This document shows, piece by piece, positions 20,748 through 28,919 of a stretch of 64,000 bases of DNA (position 1 is its first letter; each line of letters begins with the position of its first letter). The translations under genes and the position numbers were made by a program. The stretch comes from an uncultured Hyphomicrobiales bacterium. Lineage in GTDB: Bacteria; Pseudomonadota; Alphaproteobacteria; Rhizobiales; Beijerinckiaceae. The stretch spans positions 62,001 to 126,000 of the forward strand of contig CAIUWR010000095.1 of the NCBI GenBank assembly GCA_903902915.1, written 5' to 3'. The notes beneath the pieces were generated by a model. The model saw nothing but the letters and a program-made list of their open reading frames with translations. It did no database searches and was not told the origin of the DNA.

Positions 20748-22181
20748 ATGCTGACAGATCCCGCACCCAACTCCGCCCATTCCGCCCTCGTCGCCCGCTT
20801 CGCCGACATCATCGGCGAACGCCATGTGCTGACCGACCCGTTGGACATGCAGCCCTTCCTCAAAGAGGAACGGGATCTGTGGCACGGGTTGTCGCCCTGC
20901 ATCCTGCGCCCCGGCTCGACCGAGGAGGTCGCGGCTATCATGAAGCTCTGCCATGAGACCAACACCCCCGTGGTGCCGCAGGGCGGCAATACGGGCCTCG
21001 TTGGCGGGCAGACGCCGGACCGCAGCGGCACGCAAGTCGTGCTGTCGTTGGGCCGCATGAACAAGGTGCGCGAGATCGACACCGGCTGCAACACGATGAT
21101 CGTGGAGGCCGGGCTGCAACTCATCAAGGTGCAGGAAGCCGCTGACGGCGCCGACCGCCTGTTCCCGCTCTCCCTCGCCTCGGAAGGCTCCTGCACCATC
21201 GGCGGCAATCTGGCCACCAATGCGGGCGGCACCCAGGTCATCACCTATGGCAATGCGCGCGATCTGGTGACCGGCCTTGAAGTGGTGCTGGCCGACGGGC
21301 GCATCATGTCGACCCTGTCGAAGCTGAAGAAGGACAATACGGGCTACGACCTGAAGCACCTGTTCATGGGCTCGGAAGGCACGCTTGGCATCATCACCGC
21401 AGCCGTGGTGAAGCTCTATCCCAAGCCCCGCGCCCGAGCGACCGCCATCGTCGGCCTCACCGATCCGCACAAGGCGACCGCATTCCTGAGCATGGCGCAG
21501 GAAATGGCGGGCAGCGACGTGAAGACCTTCGAACTCATGCCGCGCATCGGCATGGACTTCGTGATGAAGCATGTGGCCGGCGCGCGCGAGCCGCTGAACG
21601 ACAAGCACAAATGGTATGTGCTGATCGAACTCGCCTCGCAGCTCGACACCGGCATAGCCGAGACCATGCTCTCCTTGCTGGAGCGCGCCGCTGAAGGCGA
21701 GCTGATCGAAGACGCAGCCGTGGCCGCATCCCTCGACCAGCGCGCCTATTTCTGGAAGCTGCGCGAGATGCTGGCGGATGTGCCCAAGCTCGAAGGCGGC
21801 TCCATCAAGCACGACATCTGCGTGCCCGTGTCCAAGGTCGCCGACTTCCTCGATGAGGCTTTCGTGGTCTGCGAGCAGATGGTCCCCGGCTCGCGCCTCG
21901 TGCCCTTCGGCCATCTGGGCGATGGCAACATCCACACCAACCTGAGCCAGCCCGTGGGCGCCGACAAGGAAGAGTTCCTGTCGCGCTGGGTGGAGATCAA
22001 CGCGGCGGTTCACGCCATCGTGACGAAATACAACGGCTCCATCTCTGCCGAACATGGTATCGGCGTGCTCAAGCGCGACCTGTTGCCCGGCGTGAAGGAT
22101 CCGGTGGCGCTGGATGTGATGCGCATGATCAAGCATACGCTTGACCCCAAGAACATTCTGAACCCCGGCAAGGTGCTCTGA
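20748..22181 (+). CDS. FAD-binding oxidase/dehydrogenase, D-2-hydroxyacid (GlcD/D2HGDH) type
   Basis: A 477-residue flavoprotein of the VAO/PCMH fold that oxidises D-2-hydroxyacids such as D-lactate, glycolate or D-2-hydroxyglutarate. The FAD-binding domain shows PQGGNTGLVGGQTPD near residues 81-95, GSCTIGGNLATNAGG and FMGSEGTLGIITAAV. The C-terminal FAD-oxidase domain has FGHLGDGNIHTNLSQ (metal and substrate histidines) and SAEHGIGVLKRD. The exact substrate is unresolved; the single-polypeptide layout fits D-lactate or D-2-hydroxyglutarate dehydrogenase better than three-subunit glycolate oxidase. The P450 gene starts one base after its stop, so the two are probably translated together. Confidence 0.9.
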   Translation: MLTDPAPNSAHSALVARFADIIGERHVLTDPLDMQPFLKEERDLWHGLSPCILRPGSTEEVAAIMKLCHETNTPVVPQGGNTGLVGGQTPDRSGTQVVLSLGRMNKVREIDTGCNTMIVEAGLQLIKVQEAADGADRLFPLSLASEGSCTIGGNLATNAGGTQVITYGNARDLVTGLEVVLADGRIMSTLSKLKKDNTGYDLKHLFMGSEGTLGIITAAVVKLYPKPRARATAIVGLTDPHKATAFLSMAQEMAGSDVKTFELMPRIGMDFVMKHVAGAREPLNDKHKWYVLIELASQLDTGIAETMLSLLERAAEGELIEDAAVAASLDQRAYFWKLREMLADVPKLEGGSIKHDICVPVSKVADFLDEAFVVCEQMVPGSRLVPFGHLGDGNIHTNLSQPVGADKEEFLSRWVEINAAVHAIVTKYNGSISAEHGIGVLKRDLLPGVKDPVALDVMRMIKHTLDPKNILNPGKVL

Positions 22182-22182
22182 C

Positions 22183-23355
22183 GTGGCGGGGGGCGAGCCC
22201 TTCGACCTCTATTCACCCGCCATCGACGCGGACCCTTTCCCGTTTTACGAAAAGCTGCGGGAAGAGCATCCCTGTTACTGGAGCCAGAGCGCGGGTCTGT
22301 GGATCCTCTCTCGTTATGAAGACATTTCCCGCGCGGCGCAGGATTGGGAGAGCTTCTCCTCGGCGCAGGGCAATCTCATCGACGAGATTCCCGGCCGTGC
22401 GGGCGCGACGCTCGGCACCACCGATCCGCCACGCCACGACCGGTTGCGGGCGCTCAGCATGGCCGCCTTCTCGCGCAAGAATCTGGCGAATTTGACCGAG
22501 CCTGCGCTGGCCATCGCCGACGCCTCTCTGGACCGCATTCTGGTGCGCGGCGCGTTTGAGTTCGTCGAGGATTATTCCAGTCAGATCACGGTTGGCCTGC
22601 TGTTCAAGACCATGGGCCTGCCGCTGTTGGACCACGCCGAAATCCGCCGCAAGGTGATCCTCGCGGTGTCCACCGACAAGGCCGCCAAGGGCCGGACGCA
22701 GGAACATCTGGACGCCTTCAAGTTCCTGTCCGATTTCATCACGACCGAAGTCGCCAAGCGCCGCGCCGATCCCAAGGACGATCTCATCACCCATCTGGCC
22801 GAGGCCGAGATTGACGGCGACCGTTTGAGCGAGCGCGAGATTGTGCTGACCTCAGCGACCTTCGTGATGGCGGGCGTGGAATCTCTCTCCAGCTTCATGA
22901 GCATGTTCGCGCTGAATCTGCATGACTATCCCGACGCGCGCCGCCGCATCGTGGCCGACCCGTCGCTGATCACGCAGGCGATCGAAGAGTCCCTGCGCTT
23001 CAACACCTCCGCCCAGCGTTTCAAGCGCGTGGTGGCGAAGGAGGTGGAGCTGCATGGCCAGACCCTGCGCGTGGGCGACAAGGTGGTGCTGGCCTATGGC
23101 TCGGGCAACCGCGACTGGCGCAAGTTCCCCAACCCCGACGTCTATGACATCGAGCGCCGCCCGCAGGGCCATCTGGGCTTTGGCGCCGGCAAGCATTTCT
23201 GTCTGGGCAGCCAGATGGCGCGTCTGGTGACGGAGGCGACCATGCGCCGCTTCCTGGAGCGAGTGCCCGATTTCCATCTCAGCGTGAACAAGGTGGCGTG
23301 GAATTCATCGTCAAATTTCCGCAGCCCCATCGCACTGCCGATGAGCGTGGGGTGA
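22183..23355 (+). CDS. Cytochrome P450
   Basis: A 390-residue soluble class I-type P450 that needs a separate ferredoxin/reductase. The start GTG at 22183 follows the flavoprotein stop by one base. Landmarks are the TTDPPRHDRLRAL segment after helix B, the I-helix AGVESLSS at about residues 229-236, the ESLR salt-bridge motif, and the heme loop FGAGKHFCLG with the proximal cysteine. In the I helix the usual acid-alcohol pair is Glu-Ser rather than Asp-Thr, a tolerated but less common variant. No redox partner gene is adjacent. Pairing with an FAD hydroxyacid dehydrogenase hints at sequential oxidation of one substrate, but that is inference. Substrate unknown. Confidence 0.93.
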   Translation: MAGGEPFDLYSPAIDADPFPFYEKLREEHPCYWSQSAGLWILSRYEDISRAAQDWESFSSAQGNLIDEIPGRAGATLGTTDPPRHDRLRALSMAAFSRKNLANLTEPALAIADASLDRILVRGAFEFVEDYSSQITVGLLFKTMGLPLLDHAEIRRKVILAVSTDKAAKGRTQEHLDAFKFLSDFITTEVAKRRADPKDDLITHLAEAEIDGDRLSEREIVLTSATFVMAGVESLSSFMSMFALNLHDYPDARRRIVADPSLITQAIEESLRFNTSAQRFKRVVAKEVELHGQTLRVGDKVVLAYGSGNRDWRKFPNPDVYDIERRPQGHLGFGAGKHFCLGSQMARLVTEATMRRFLERVPDFHLSVNKVAWNSSSNFRSPIALPMSVG

Positions 23356-23397
23356 CGCGGTCGCGCGCATGACTATCTGAAATGAAGCGCTTATGTT

Positions 23398-23421
23398 CCC
23401 CTCCCTGCGAGCGGGGAGGGG
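23398..23421. repeat. CCCCTCCC/GGGAGGGG intergenic hairpin
   Basis: CCCCTCCC (23398-23405), a 7-base loop and GGGAGGGG (23414-23421) form a perfect 8-base stem between the convergent P450 and purB genes. The same CCCTCCC/GGGAGGG core occurs twice in the larger inverted repeat at 59490-59623, so it looks like a single unit of a REP-like family. It may also help end transcription, although neither strand has a T run. Confidence 0.5.
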
Positions 23422-23463
23422 ATTGGCGTGCGCCGCGCTGAAGACTTGAAATGGGGCGAAGGC

Positions 23464-24771
23464 TCACGCCTCCCCGAACACCCGGCGGAAAATCGTATCC
23501 ACATGCTTCATATGGTAGCCGAGGTCGAAGAGTTCTTCGAGTTCGGCGTCGCTGAGGCGGGCCTTCACATCCTTGTCGGCCTTCAGCAGCGTCAGGAAGT
23601 CGCCCTCGCCGCGCCACACCGGCATGGCGTTGCGCTGCACGAAACTATACGAATCCTCGCGGCTCACGCCCTTTTGGGTGAGGGCCAGCAACACGCGCTG
23701 GGAATGCACGAGCCCGCCGAGGCGATCCAGATTCTTCTGCATGTTCTCGGGATAGACGATCAGCTTGTCGATGACCCCCGTGAGGCGGGCCAGCGCGAAG
23801 TCGAGGGTCACGGTGGCGTCGGGGCCGATCATGCGCTCGACGCTGGAATGGGAAATGTCCCGCTCGTGCCACAGCGCCACATTCTCCATGGCGGGCAGGG
23901 CCATGCCGCGCACCAGGCGCGCGAGGCCGGTCAGGTTTTCGGTCAGCACCGGGTTGCGCTTGTGCGGCATGGCCGAGGAGCCCTTCTGGCCTTCCGAGAA
24001 GAACTCTTCCGCTTCCAGCACTTCGGTGCGCTGCATGTGCCGCACCTCGATGGCGAGGCGCTCGATGCAGGAGGCGACGACGCCCAGGGTCGCGAAGAAA
24101 GCCGCATGGCGATCACGCGGGATCACCTGCGTGGAGACAGGCTCCACCGCAAGGCCCAGCGCCGCCGCCACATGCTCTTCCACGCGCGGATCAATATTGG
24201 CGAAAGTGCCGACGGCTCCGGAAATGGCGCAGGTGGCGATCTCCTTGCGCGCCTGCACCAGCCGCTCGCGGCAGCGGGTGAATTCCGCATAGGCTTGCGC
24301 CAGCTTGAGGCCGAAGGTCACGGGCTCGGCGTGGATGCCATGGGAGCGGCCGATGACCGGGGTCATCTTGTGTTCGAGCGCGCGGCGCTTCAGGGCGGCG
24401 AGCAGGGCGTCCACATCGGCGATGAGGAGATCGGAGGCGCGGGCGAGCTGCACGGCAAGGCACGTGTCCAGTACGTCCGAAGAGGTCATGCCCTGGTGCA
24501 CGAAACGCGAATCCGGCCCGATGAATTCGGCCAGATGGGTCAGAAAGGCGATGACGTCATGCTTGGTGACCCGCTCGATCTCGTCGATGCGGTCCACGTC
24601 GAAGGTGACGTTCCCGGCCTTCTCCCAGATCGCCTTGGCGCTCTCCTTGGGGATGACGCCGATTTCGGCCAGCGCATCGCAGGCATGGGCCTCGATTTCG
24701 AACCAGATGCGGAAACGGGCCTGAGGCTCCCAGATGGCGACCATCTGCGGACGGGAATAACGGGGGATCAT
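23464..24771 (-). CDS. purB: Adenylosuccinate lyase
   Basis: It catalyses two fumarate-releasing steps of purine synthesis: SAICAR to AICAR, and adenylosuccinate to AMP. The 435-residue protein starts MIPRYSRPQM, the usual N terminus. Fumarase/aspartase-superfamily signatures are present: VHQGMTSSDVLDT near residues 93-105, GRSHGIHAEP with the catalytic histidine, and the flexible loop GSSAMPHKRNPVLTENL near 263-279. It is convergent with the P450 gene and followed upstream by the class II aldolase gene after 69 bases. No strong ribosome-binding site is visible. Confidence 0.97.
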   Translation of the reverse strand: MIPRYSRPQMVAIWEPQARFRIWFEIEAHACDALAEIGVIPKESAKAIWEKAGNVTFDVDRIDEIERVTKHDVIAFLTHLAEFIGPDSRFVHQGMTSSDVLDTCLAVQLARASDLLIADVDALLAALKRRALEHKMTPVIGRSHGIHAEPVTFGLKLAQAYAEFTRCRERLVQARKEIATCAISGAVGTFANIDPRVEEHVAAALGLAVEPVSTQVIPRDRHAAFFATLGVVASCIERLAIEVRHMQRTEVLEAEEFFSEGQKGSSAMPHKRNPVLTENLTGLARLVRGMALPAMENVALWHERDISHSSVERMIGPDATVTLDFALARLTGVIDKLIVYPENMQKNLDRLGGLVHSQRVLLALTQKGVSREDSYSFVQRNAMPVWRGEGDFLTLLKADKDVKARLSDAELEELFDLGYHMKHVDTIFRRVFGEA

Positions 24772-24840
24772 GGGCGAACTCGCGGGTTGTGTGGGCTGCC
24801 CATAGCATGAGGCGCGCGGGGGGCAAACCCCGCGCTGTTC

Positions 24841-25575
24841 TCACTCCTCCAGCAGATGCCCCACGCCCGCCTCGCGCGCCCAGAATTCCCAGCCGCGCTT
24901 GAGAGCGGGGGATTCGGTGTCGAGCTTCAGGCGGGCCTCCACCTCGCCGCGCGAGAGCGAGATGAATTCGCCCATGCGCATGGCGTTCATCATCACGCGC
25001 GCGTTGCGGGGGATGAAGACCGACAGGCGCACCAGATCATTGATCGAGCGGCCGACGCAGACGAAGCCATGGCCGCGCATCAGCGCCAGCCGGTTGCAGT
25101 CGAGACAGACCGCGAGATCTCGGCCCTGCGCCATATTGGTGACGAGCAGGGTGGTCTCGTCGCCGAATTTGTCGGCGATGTCCCAGACCGGAACTTCCGC
25201 GCCCATGTCGCCGACATTGTGGATGACAGGCCGCAGCCGCACTTTCTTCGAGATCGAGAAGGGCAGCACGTCTTCGGCGTGCGAATGCAGCACGGCCATC
25301 ACATCGGGCCGCGCCTCATAGGCGGCGCCGTGGATATAGCGCTCCAGATAAAGCGGGCGCTTCTCGTCTGGATCGACGGGCGTTCCATCGAGATGAAACG
25401 CGATGATGTCGTCCTCCTCGACGATGGCGGGGCTGAGCGAGCGGGCCAACAGATATTTGGTGGGGTCCAGCGGATGGCGCATGCTCACATGGCCATAGGC
25501 GTCGAGCACGTCGTTCTTCGCCAGAATGCGGTTGGCGATGACCACATCGCGCTTGACCCGTGTGAGAGCGTCCAT
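24841..25575 (-). CDS. Class II aldolase/adducin family protein
   Basis: A 244-residue protein of the class II aldolase/adducin fold, zinc-dependent enzymes related to fuculose-phosphate aldolase and ribulose-5-phosphate 4-epimerase. Supporting segments are DAYGHVSMRHPLDP near residues 25-38, HGAAYEARPDVMAVLHSHAE (metal-binding histidines) and LMRGHGFVCVG, the third-ligand region. In alphaproteobacteria such proteins are mostly of unknown substrate and often occur near oxidative catabolism genes. No clear sugar pathway gene is adjacent here. It ends 69 bases before the purB start on the same strand and could share a transcript. Confidence 0.85.
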   Translation of the reverse strand: MDALTRVKRDVVIANRILAKNDVLDAYGHVSMRHPLDPTKYLLARSLSPAIVEEDDIIAFHLDGTPVDPDEKRPLYLERYIHGAAYEARPDVMAVLHSHAEDVLPFSISKKVRLRPVIHNVGDMGAEVPVWDIADKFGDETTLLVTNMAQGRDLAVCLDCNRLALMRGHGFVCVGRSINDLVRLSVFIPRNARVMMNAMRMGEFISLSRGEVEARLKLDTESPALKRGWEFWAREAGVGHLLEE

Positions 25576-25687
25576 TCCGTTTCATCCCTTCATTGCGTTG
25601 ACGGGATGATAGGCGCTCGGCGCTTGCGCTGGAAGGGCGCGCAAACAGAAAAAGGCGGCGCGATGAATGCGCCGCCTCTGCTTTGGC

Positions 25688-25903
25688 TCACCAATGACGC
25701 CAGCCATGATGGCGGTGGTGACGCCAGTAGTCCGGGCGCCAGTGGCAGCGATAGGGACCGCAGACCCAGCGCACAGGGTCGATCTGCGTTTGCGTGGCCG
25801 CTGGCGCCAAGCCCATCGGCATGGCGGAAGCTGCGGGGGCGGCGAGCGCAAGGGCGCCAAGGGCGAGGGCTGCGGCGAGGCCGGATTGGAATGCGGTGGT
25901 CAT
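25688..25903 (-). CDS. Small secreted protein with VRWVCGPYRCxWRP motif, copy 1
   Basis: A 71-residue protein not assigned to a characterised family. Starting at the ATG ending at 25903, preceded by GGAGGATCTGAA, it has a hydrophobic signal peptide ending ASAMPMG. The mature part holds VRWVCGPYRCHWRP near residues 43-56 and ends in a His/Arg/Trp-rich tail (YWRHHRHHGWRHW). The gene at 25998-26288 is a clear paralogue: similar signal, same motif, different tail. Two cysteines five residues apart may form a disulfide in the periplasm, and the His-rich tail might bind metal; both are inferences. The frame extends upstream through the paralogue's 3' region but lacks signal-peptide logic there. Confidence 0.7.
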   Translation of the reverse strand: MTTAFQSGLAAALALGALALAAPAASAMPMGLAPAATQTQIDPVRWVCGPYRCHWRPDYWRHHRHHGWRHW

Positions 25904-25997
25904 TTCAGATCCTCCGTTCAGGATGGATCTTATATAACAACGACTTGCTGAGGCGGGGCTGAATGGCGCGTTCAGTCGCCATTCAGCTTGGCCGCCA

Positions 25998-26288
25998 TCA
26001 CCACCGCCGCCGCCAAGCGTAATAGCCAAGGTAGGGCCGCCGCCAGTAGGGGCCAGCCCAGTAAGGGCCGCCCCAATAGGGGAGAGGCGCGGGGACGACG
26101 TAGTTGGGCCGCCAGAAGCAGCGATAGGGGCCGCAGACCCAGCGGACATTGTCGATCTGCACGCCAGGCGTGGATAGCGCGGTGGCGGGCGCGAGGCCAA
26201 GCGGCATGGCGGAAGCGCTGGGGGCGCTGAGCCCCACGGCGGCGAGGGCGAGGACGGCGGCGAAGGCGGATTTGCAGGCGATGGTCAT
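25998..26288 (-). CDS. Small secreted protein with VRWVCGPYRCxWRP motif, copy 2
   Basis: A 96-residue paralogue of the neighbouring 71-residue protein, in tandem 94 bases upstream. The signal peptide (AFAAVLALAAVGLSAPSASA) precedes MPLGLAPATA, a stretch shared with copy 1, and VRWVCGPYRCFWRPNY at about residues 48-63. The tail is rich in Tyr, Trp, Pro and Arg with repeated PYW units, unlike the His-rich tail of copy 1. A GGAGGATGTGAC ribosome-binding region precedes the ATG. Short secreted proteins with a Cys-Gly-Pro/Arg-Pro-Asn core before a low-complexity tail are known in Hyphomicrobiales, but their role is unknown. Confidence 0.7.
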   Translation of the reverse strand: MTIACKSAFAAVLALAAVGLSAPSASAMPLGLAPATALSTPGVQIDNVRWVCGPYRCFWRPNYVVPAPLPYWGGPYWAGPYWRRPYLGYYAWRRRW

Positions 26289-26431
26289 GTCACATCCTCC
26301 GTTGGAGATGGTGACATCCTGTCATGCGAAAGCTGAGAACAAGCTGAATCGCCCGTTCATTTTGCATTCAGCTGGAGCAGGCCCCGGGAGGGATGATGAG
26401 GACGTCGACCCTCCCGGTGGCGTTTTCCGGC

Positions 26432-27118
26432 CTAGACGATCTCGCCGCGCGCCGCCATGGCAGCCTCGCGGATGGCCTTGATGTTGGGCGCATAGGCGCT
26501 CTTGCCGCCCTTGAACACGGCGGAGCCCGCCACCAGCCAGTTGGCGCCGGCGGCGACGACCGCGCCCGCATTGTCGGCGGTCACGCCGCCATCGACCTCC
26601 AGATCAATGTCGCGGCCGCGCAGCATGTCGGCGACGGTGCGGATCTTCGTCAGCGTGGAGGGTATGAAGCTCTGGCCGCCAAAGCCGGGGTTCACCGACA
26701 TGAGCAGCACCAGATCCACCATGTCGAGCACCGGCTCCAGCACGCTTTCATGGGTGCCGGGGTTCAGCACCACGCCCGCCTTCTTGCCCAGCGCCCGCAC
26801 CGCCTGAAGCGAGCGATGCAGATGCGGCCCGGCCTCCGCATGAACGGTGATCAGGTCGGCGCCCGCCTTGGCGAAGGCCTCCAGATAGAGGTCTACGGGG
26901 GAGATCATCAGATGCACGTCGAAGGGCGCGTCCGTGACATGGCGGATCGACTGCATGACCATGGGACCAAAGGACAAATTGGGCACGAAATGCCCGTCCA
27001 TGATGTCCACATGCACCACATCCGCGCCCGCCTGCATCACATCGCGCACCTCCTCGCCAAGGCGCGAGAAATCGGCGGAGAGGATGGAGGGGCAGATCTT
27101 GAGAGGGCGCATGGTCAT
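26432..27118 (-). CDS. rpe: Ribulose-phosphate 3-epimerase
   Basis: It interconverts ribulose 5-phosphate and xylulose 5-phosphate in the pentose phosphate pathway. This is a 228-residue TIM barrel of normal length. Diagnostic segments: [18 protein letters not shown] near residues 7-24, [18 protein letters not shown] (metal and catalytic Asp), [22 protein letters not shown] and [14 protein letters not shown] (second catalytic Asp). An ATG two codons later is an alternative start. It stands between the secreted-protein pair and the divergent MFS gene; no other sugar-phosphate gene is adjacent. Confidence 0.96.
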   Translation of the reverse strand: MTMRPLKICPSILSADFSRLGEEVRDVMQAGADVVHVDIMDGHFVPNLSFGPMVMQSIRHVTDAPFDVHLMISPVDLYLEAFAKAGADLITVHAEAGPHLHRSLQAVRALGKKAGVVLNPGTHESVLEPVLDMVDLVLLMSVNPGFGGQSFIPSTLTKIRTVADMLRGRDIDLEVDGGVTADNAGAVVAAGANWLVAGSAVFKGGKSAYAPNIKAIREAAMAARGEIV

Positions 27119-27285
27119 GTCCGATCACAGGTTCGCCGGGGCGGTAGCATCTGGGGGCGGGGGAGTCCATGGGCTGATCACTGGCGGCCCTGCGCAAGCC
27201 GGGGTAAGGTCGCGGTCAACAAGGGGGCGGGAGCAGGTCGTGGCAGGCGCAACGGCGTGGGGCGCGTCCCGTCGCGACGGAACCG

Positions 27286-28503
27286 ATGACGCCAATTGAC
27301 CGCCCCGCCTCGCGCGTCTTCGCGCCCAATGGCCCCCTGATCTGGGGCCTCACCGCCACCCAGATCATGGGCTGGGGCAACCTCTATCATTGCTTCCCGC
27401 TCTACATGCAGCAGATGCAGGCGGAGTTCGGCTGGTCGATGACCGAGTCGAATCTGGCGCTCACCATCGGCCTCGTGATGGCCGATCTCGTCGCCATTCC
27501 GGTCGGCCACTGGGTGGACCGGCGTGGCGGCCATGTCATCATGACCTGCGGCGCGGCGCTGGGGGCCGTCATGCTGGCGCTCTGGTCGCAGGTGGAGACG
27601 CTTTCAGGCCTCTACGCCATCTGGATTTTCATGGGCATGGCGCAGGGCTGTTCGCTGGGGCTCGTGCCCGCCGCCGTGGTGACGGCCAATGTGCGCGATT
27701 ACCGTCGCGGGCTGGCTTATGTGTCCTTCTTCTCCTCGCTCGCCTCCACCATCGCCATTCCTCTGGTGAGCCTGCTCATCTCCGCCATCGGCTGGCGCCA
27801 TTCGCTGATGGTGCAGGCGGGCGTGCAGCTTCTGGGACCGGTCTGCGTCAACGCCGTGGTGTTGCGGGGCACACGGGGCAGCCGCTCGGGGGAGCGCGGC
27901 AAGCCCGCCTCCGAGCGCCAGCCATCCCCGGTGCCGCGCGTGCTGCGCATGCCCGCTTTCTGGTTCCTGGCTCTGGCTTGCAGCATCCACTGGTTCATCG
28001 CCATGAGCGTGTCCGTGCATATTCTGCCGCTGATGCACGAGCGTGGCCTCAGCTTGCAGACCTCTGTGGCGCTGGTGGCGATGAATGGACCGGCTTCGGT
28101 CGCCGGGCGGCTGATGATGTTTTATCTGGTGCCGGGCAATTCGGGCATCCTCACCGGGCGCTTCATGTTCCCGATGTTCGCGGCAGGCACGCTGCTGCTG
28201 GCCTTGGCGACGGATTTCTGGAGCTTCGCCGCCTATGCCGTGGTCTTCGGCATGGCGGCGGGGGTCTTGATGATCGTGCGGCAAACCAGCGTCGCCGAAA
28301 TTTTCGGCACGCGCGGCTATGGGGCCATCACCGGCGCGCTGACGACGGTCTCCATCCTGCCGCGCACCATGGCGCCCCTGTCGGTCGCCTTCCTGCACGA
28401 TTGGTTCGGCAGCTATGATCAGGTGGTGTGGATCCTGTTCGCCCTGACCGTGGTGGGAACGGTGGCGTTTTATCTGGCGGCGGGGGCGCGGCGGGGGGAG
28501 TAA
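27286..28503 (+). CDS. Major facilitator superfamily transporter
   Basis: A 405-residue polytopic membrane protein with about twelve predicted helices. The loop between helices 2 and 3 carries the MFS motif in VGHWVDRRGGHVIM near residues 68-81, and helix 4 begins GMAQGCSLGLVPAAV. A basic central loop (RGSRSGERGKPASERQP, around residue 200) separates the two halves. The substrate cannot be told; relatives in alphaproteobacteria are annotated as carboxylate or generic exporters. GGAACCG precedes the ATG. It converges with the CDGSH gene over a likely shared terminator at 28510-28533 and is divergent from rpe. Confidence 0.87.
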   Translation: MTPIDRPASRVFAPNGPLIWGLTATQIMGWGNLYHCFPLYMQQMQAEFGWSMTESNLALTIGLVMADLVAIPVGHWVDRRGGHVIMTCGAALGAVMLALWSQVETLSGLYAIWIFMGMAQGCSLGLVPAAVVTANVRDYRRGLAYVSFFSSLASTIAIPLVSLLISAIGWRHSLMVQAGVQLLGPVCVNAVVLRGTRGSRSGERGKPASERQPSPVPRVLRMPAFWFLALACSIHWFIAMSVSVHILPLMHERGLSLQTSVALVAMNGPASVAGRLMMFYLVPGNSGILTGRFMFPMFAAGTLLLALATDFWSFAAYAVVFGMAAGVLMIVRQTSVAEIFGTRGYGAITGALTTVSILPRTMAPLSVAFLHDWFGSYDQVVWILFALTVVGTVAFYLAAGARRGE

Positions 28504-28509
28504 CGGAAA

Positions 28510-28533
28510 GCGGCGGCCCTTGGGAGCCGCCGC
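28510..28533. terminator. Possible bidirectional terminator
   Basis: GCGGCGGC (28510-28517), an 8-base loop and GCCGCCGC (28526-28533) form a perfect stem between the convergent MFS and CDGSH genes. On the minus strand the stem is followed by TTTCC; on the plus strand there is no T run nearby. Position and symmetry suggest termination, more likely for the CDGSH gene. Confidence 0.45.
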
Positions 28534-28556
28534 ATCGTGTCTTCAAGGCAGTTTTA

Positions 28557-28811
28557 TCAGATCTTGCCGTGCGTGCCGTCGCAGAGCGGGCGGTTCACGG
28601 ATTCCTTGCAGCCGCAGAAATAGGCCTTCCCATCCTTGGGCGCGGTGTAGCGCGTGGGGGTGATGGTGCTGCCAGCCTTGTGGGCGCCGTCGCAGAAGGG
28701 CTGCTTCTGGGAGAGGCCGCAGGCGCACCAGGTGTAGGACTTGCCTGCTTCGACATCCATGGCGTAGGGGGCCTTCTGGGCCGCGACGGGATGGGTGAGC
28801 TTTTCGGACAT
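28557..28811 (-). CDS. Double CDGSH iron-sulfur domain protein
   Basis: An 84-residue protein with two copies of the CDGSH [2Fe-2S] motif: CACGLSQKQPFCDGAH near residues 29-44 and CGCKESVNRPLCDGTH near 66-81. Each supplies three cysteines and one histidine, the ligand set of mitoNEET-like proteins, so two clusters are expected. Bacterial members are soluble and are thought to act in electron or cluster transfer, but a specific role is not established. It is monocistronic, with AAGGAGGAAAC before the ATG as a strong ribosome-binding site. A long hairpin at 28871-28903 lies upstream, between it and glyQ. Confidence 0.92.
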   Translation of the reverse strand: MSEKLTHPVAAQKAPYAMDVEAGKSYTWCACGLSQKQPFCDGAHKAGSTITPTRYTAPKDGKAYFCGCKESVNRPLCDGTHGKI

Positions 28812-28870
28812 GTTTCCTCCTTGAGAGTTTTGTTTGGGAGCCAGCTGATTTCGCCGACGTGGGGCCTATT

Positions 28871-28903
28871 GTTCTGGCTGCGCCGGTTTTGTCCAGCCAG
28901 AAC
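28871..28903. terminator. 10-base-stem hairpin between glyQ and the CDGSH gene
   Basis: GTTCTGGCTG (28871-28880), a 13-base loop and CAGCCAGAAC (28894-28903) pair perfectly. It sits 17 bases past the glyQ stop, where a terminator is expected, but on the minus strand the stem is followed by AATAGG rather than a T run. It could equally be a leader structure of the CDGSH transcript. Confidence 0.4.
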
Positions 28904-28919
28904 CGTATCCAAGGGCGCT

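Noticed and set aside
19170-22136. A 988-codon open frame on the minus strand opposite the RNA methyltransferase and FAD oxidase genes
   Set aside because: It is antisense to three well-recognised genes, its translation is His/Gly/Arg-rich without domains, and long antisense frames are expected at this GC content.
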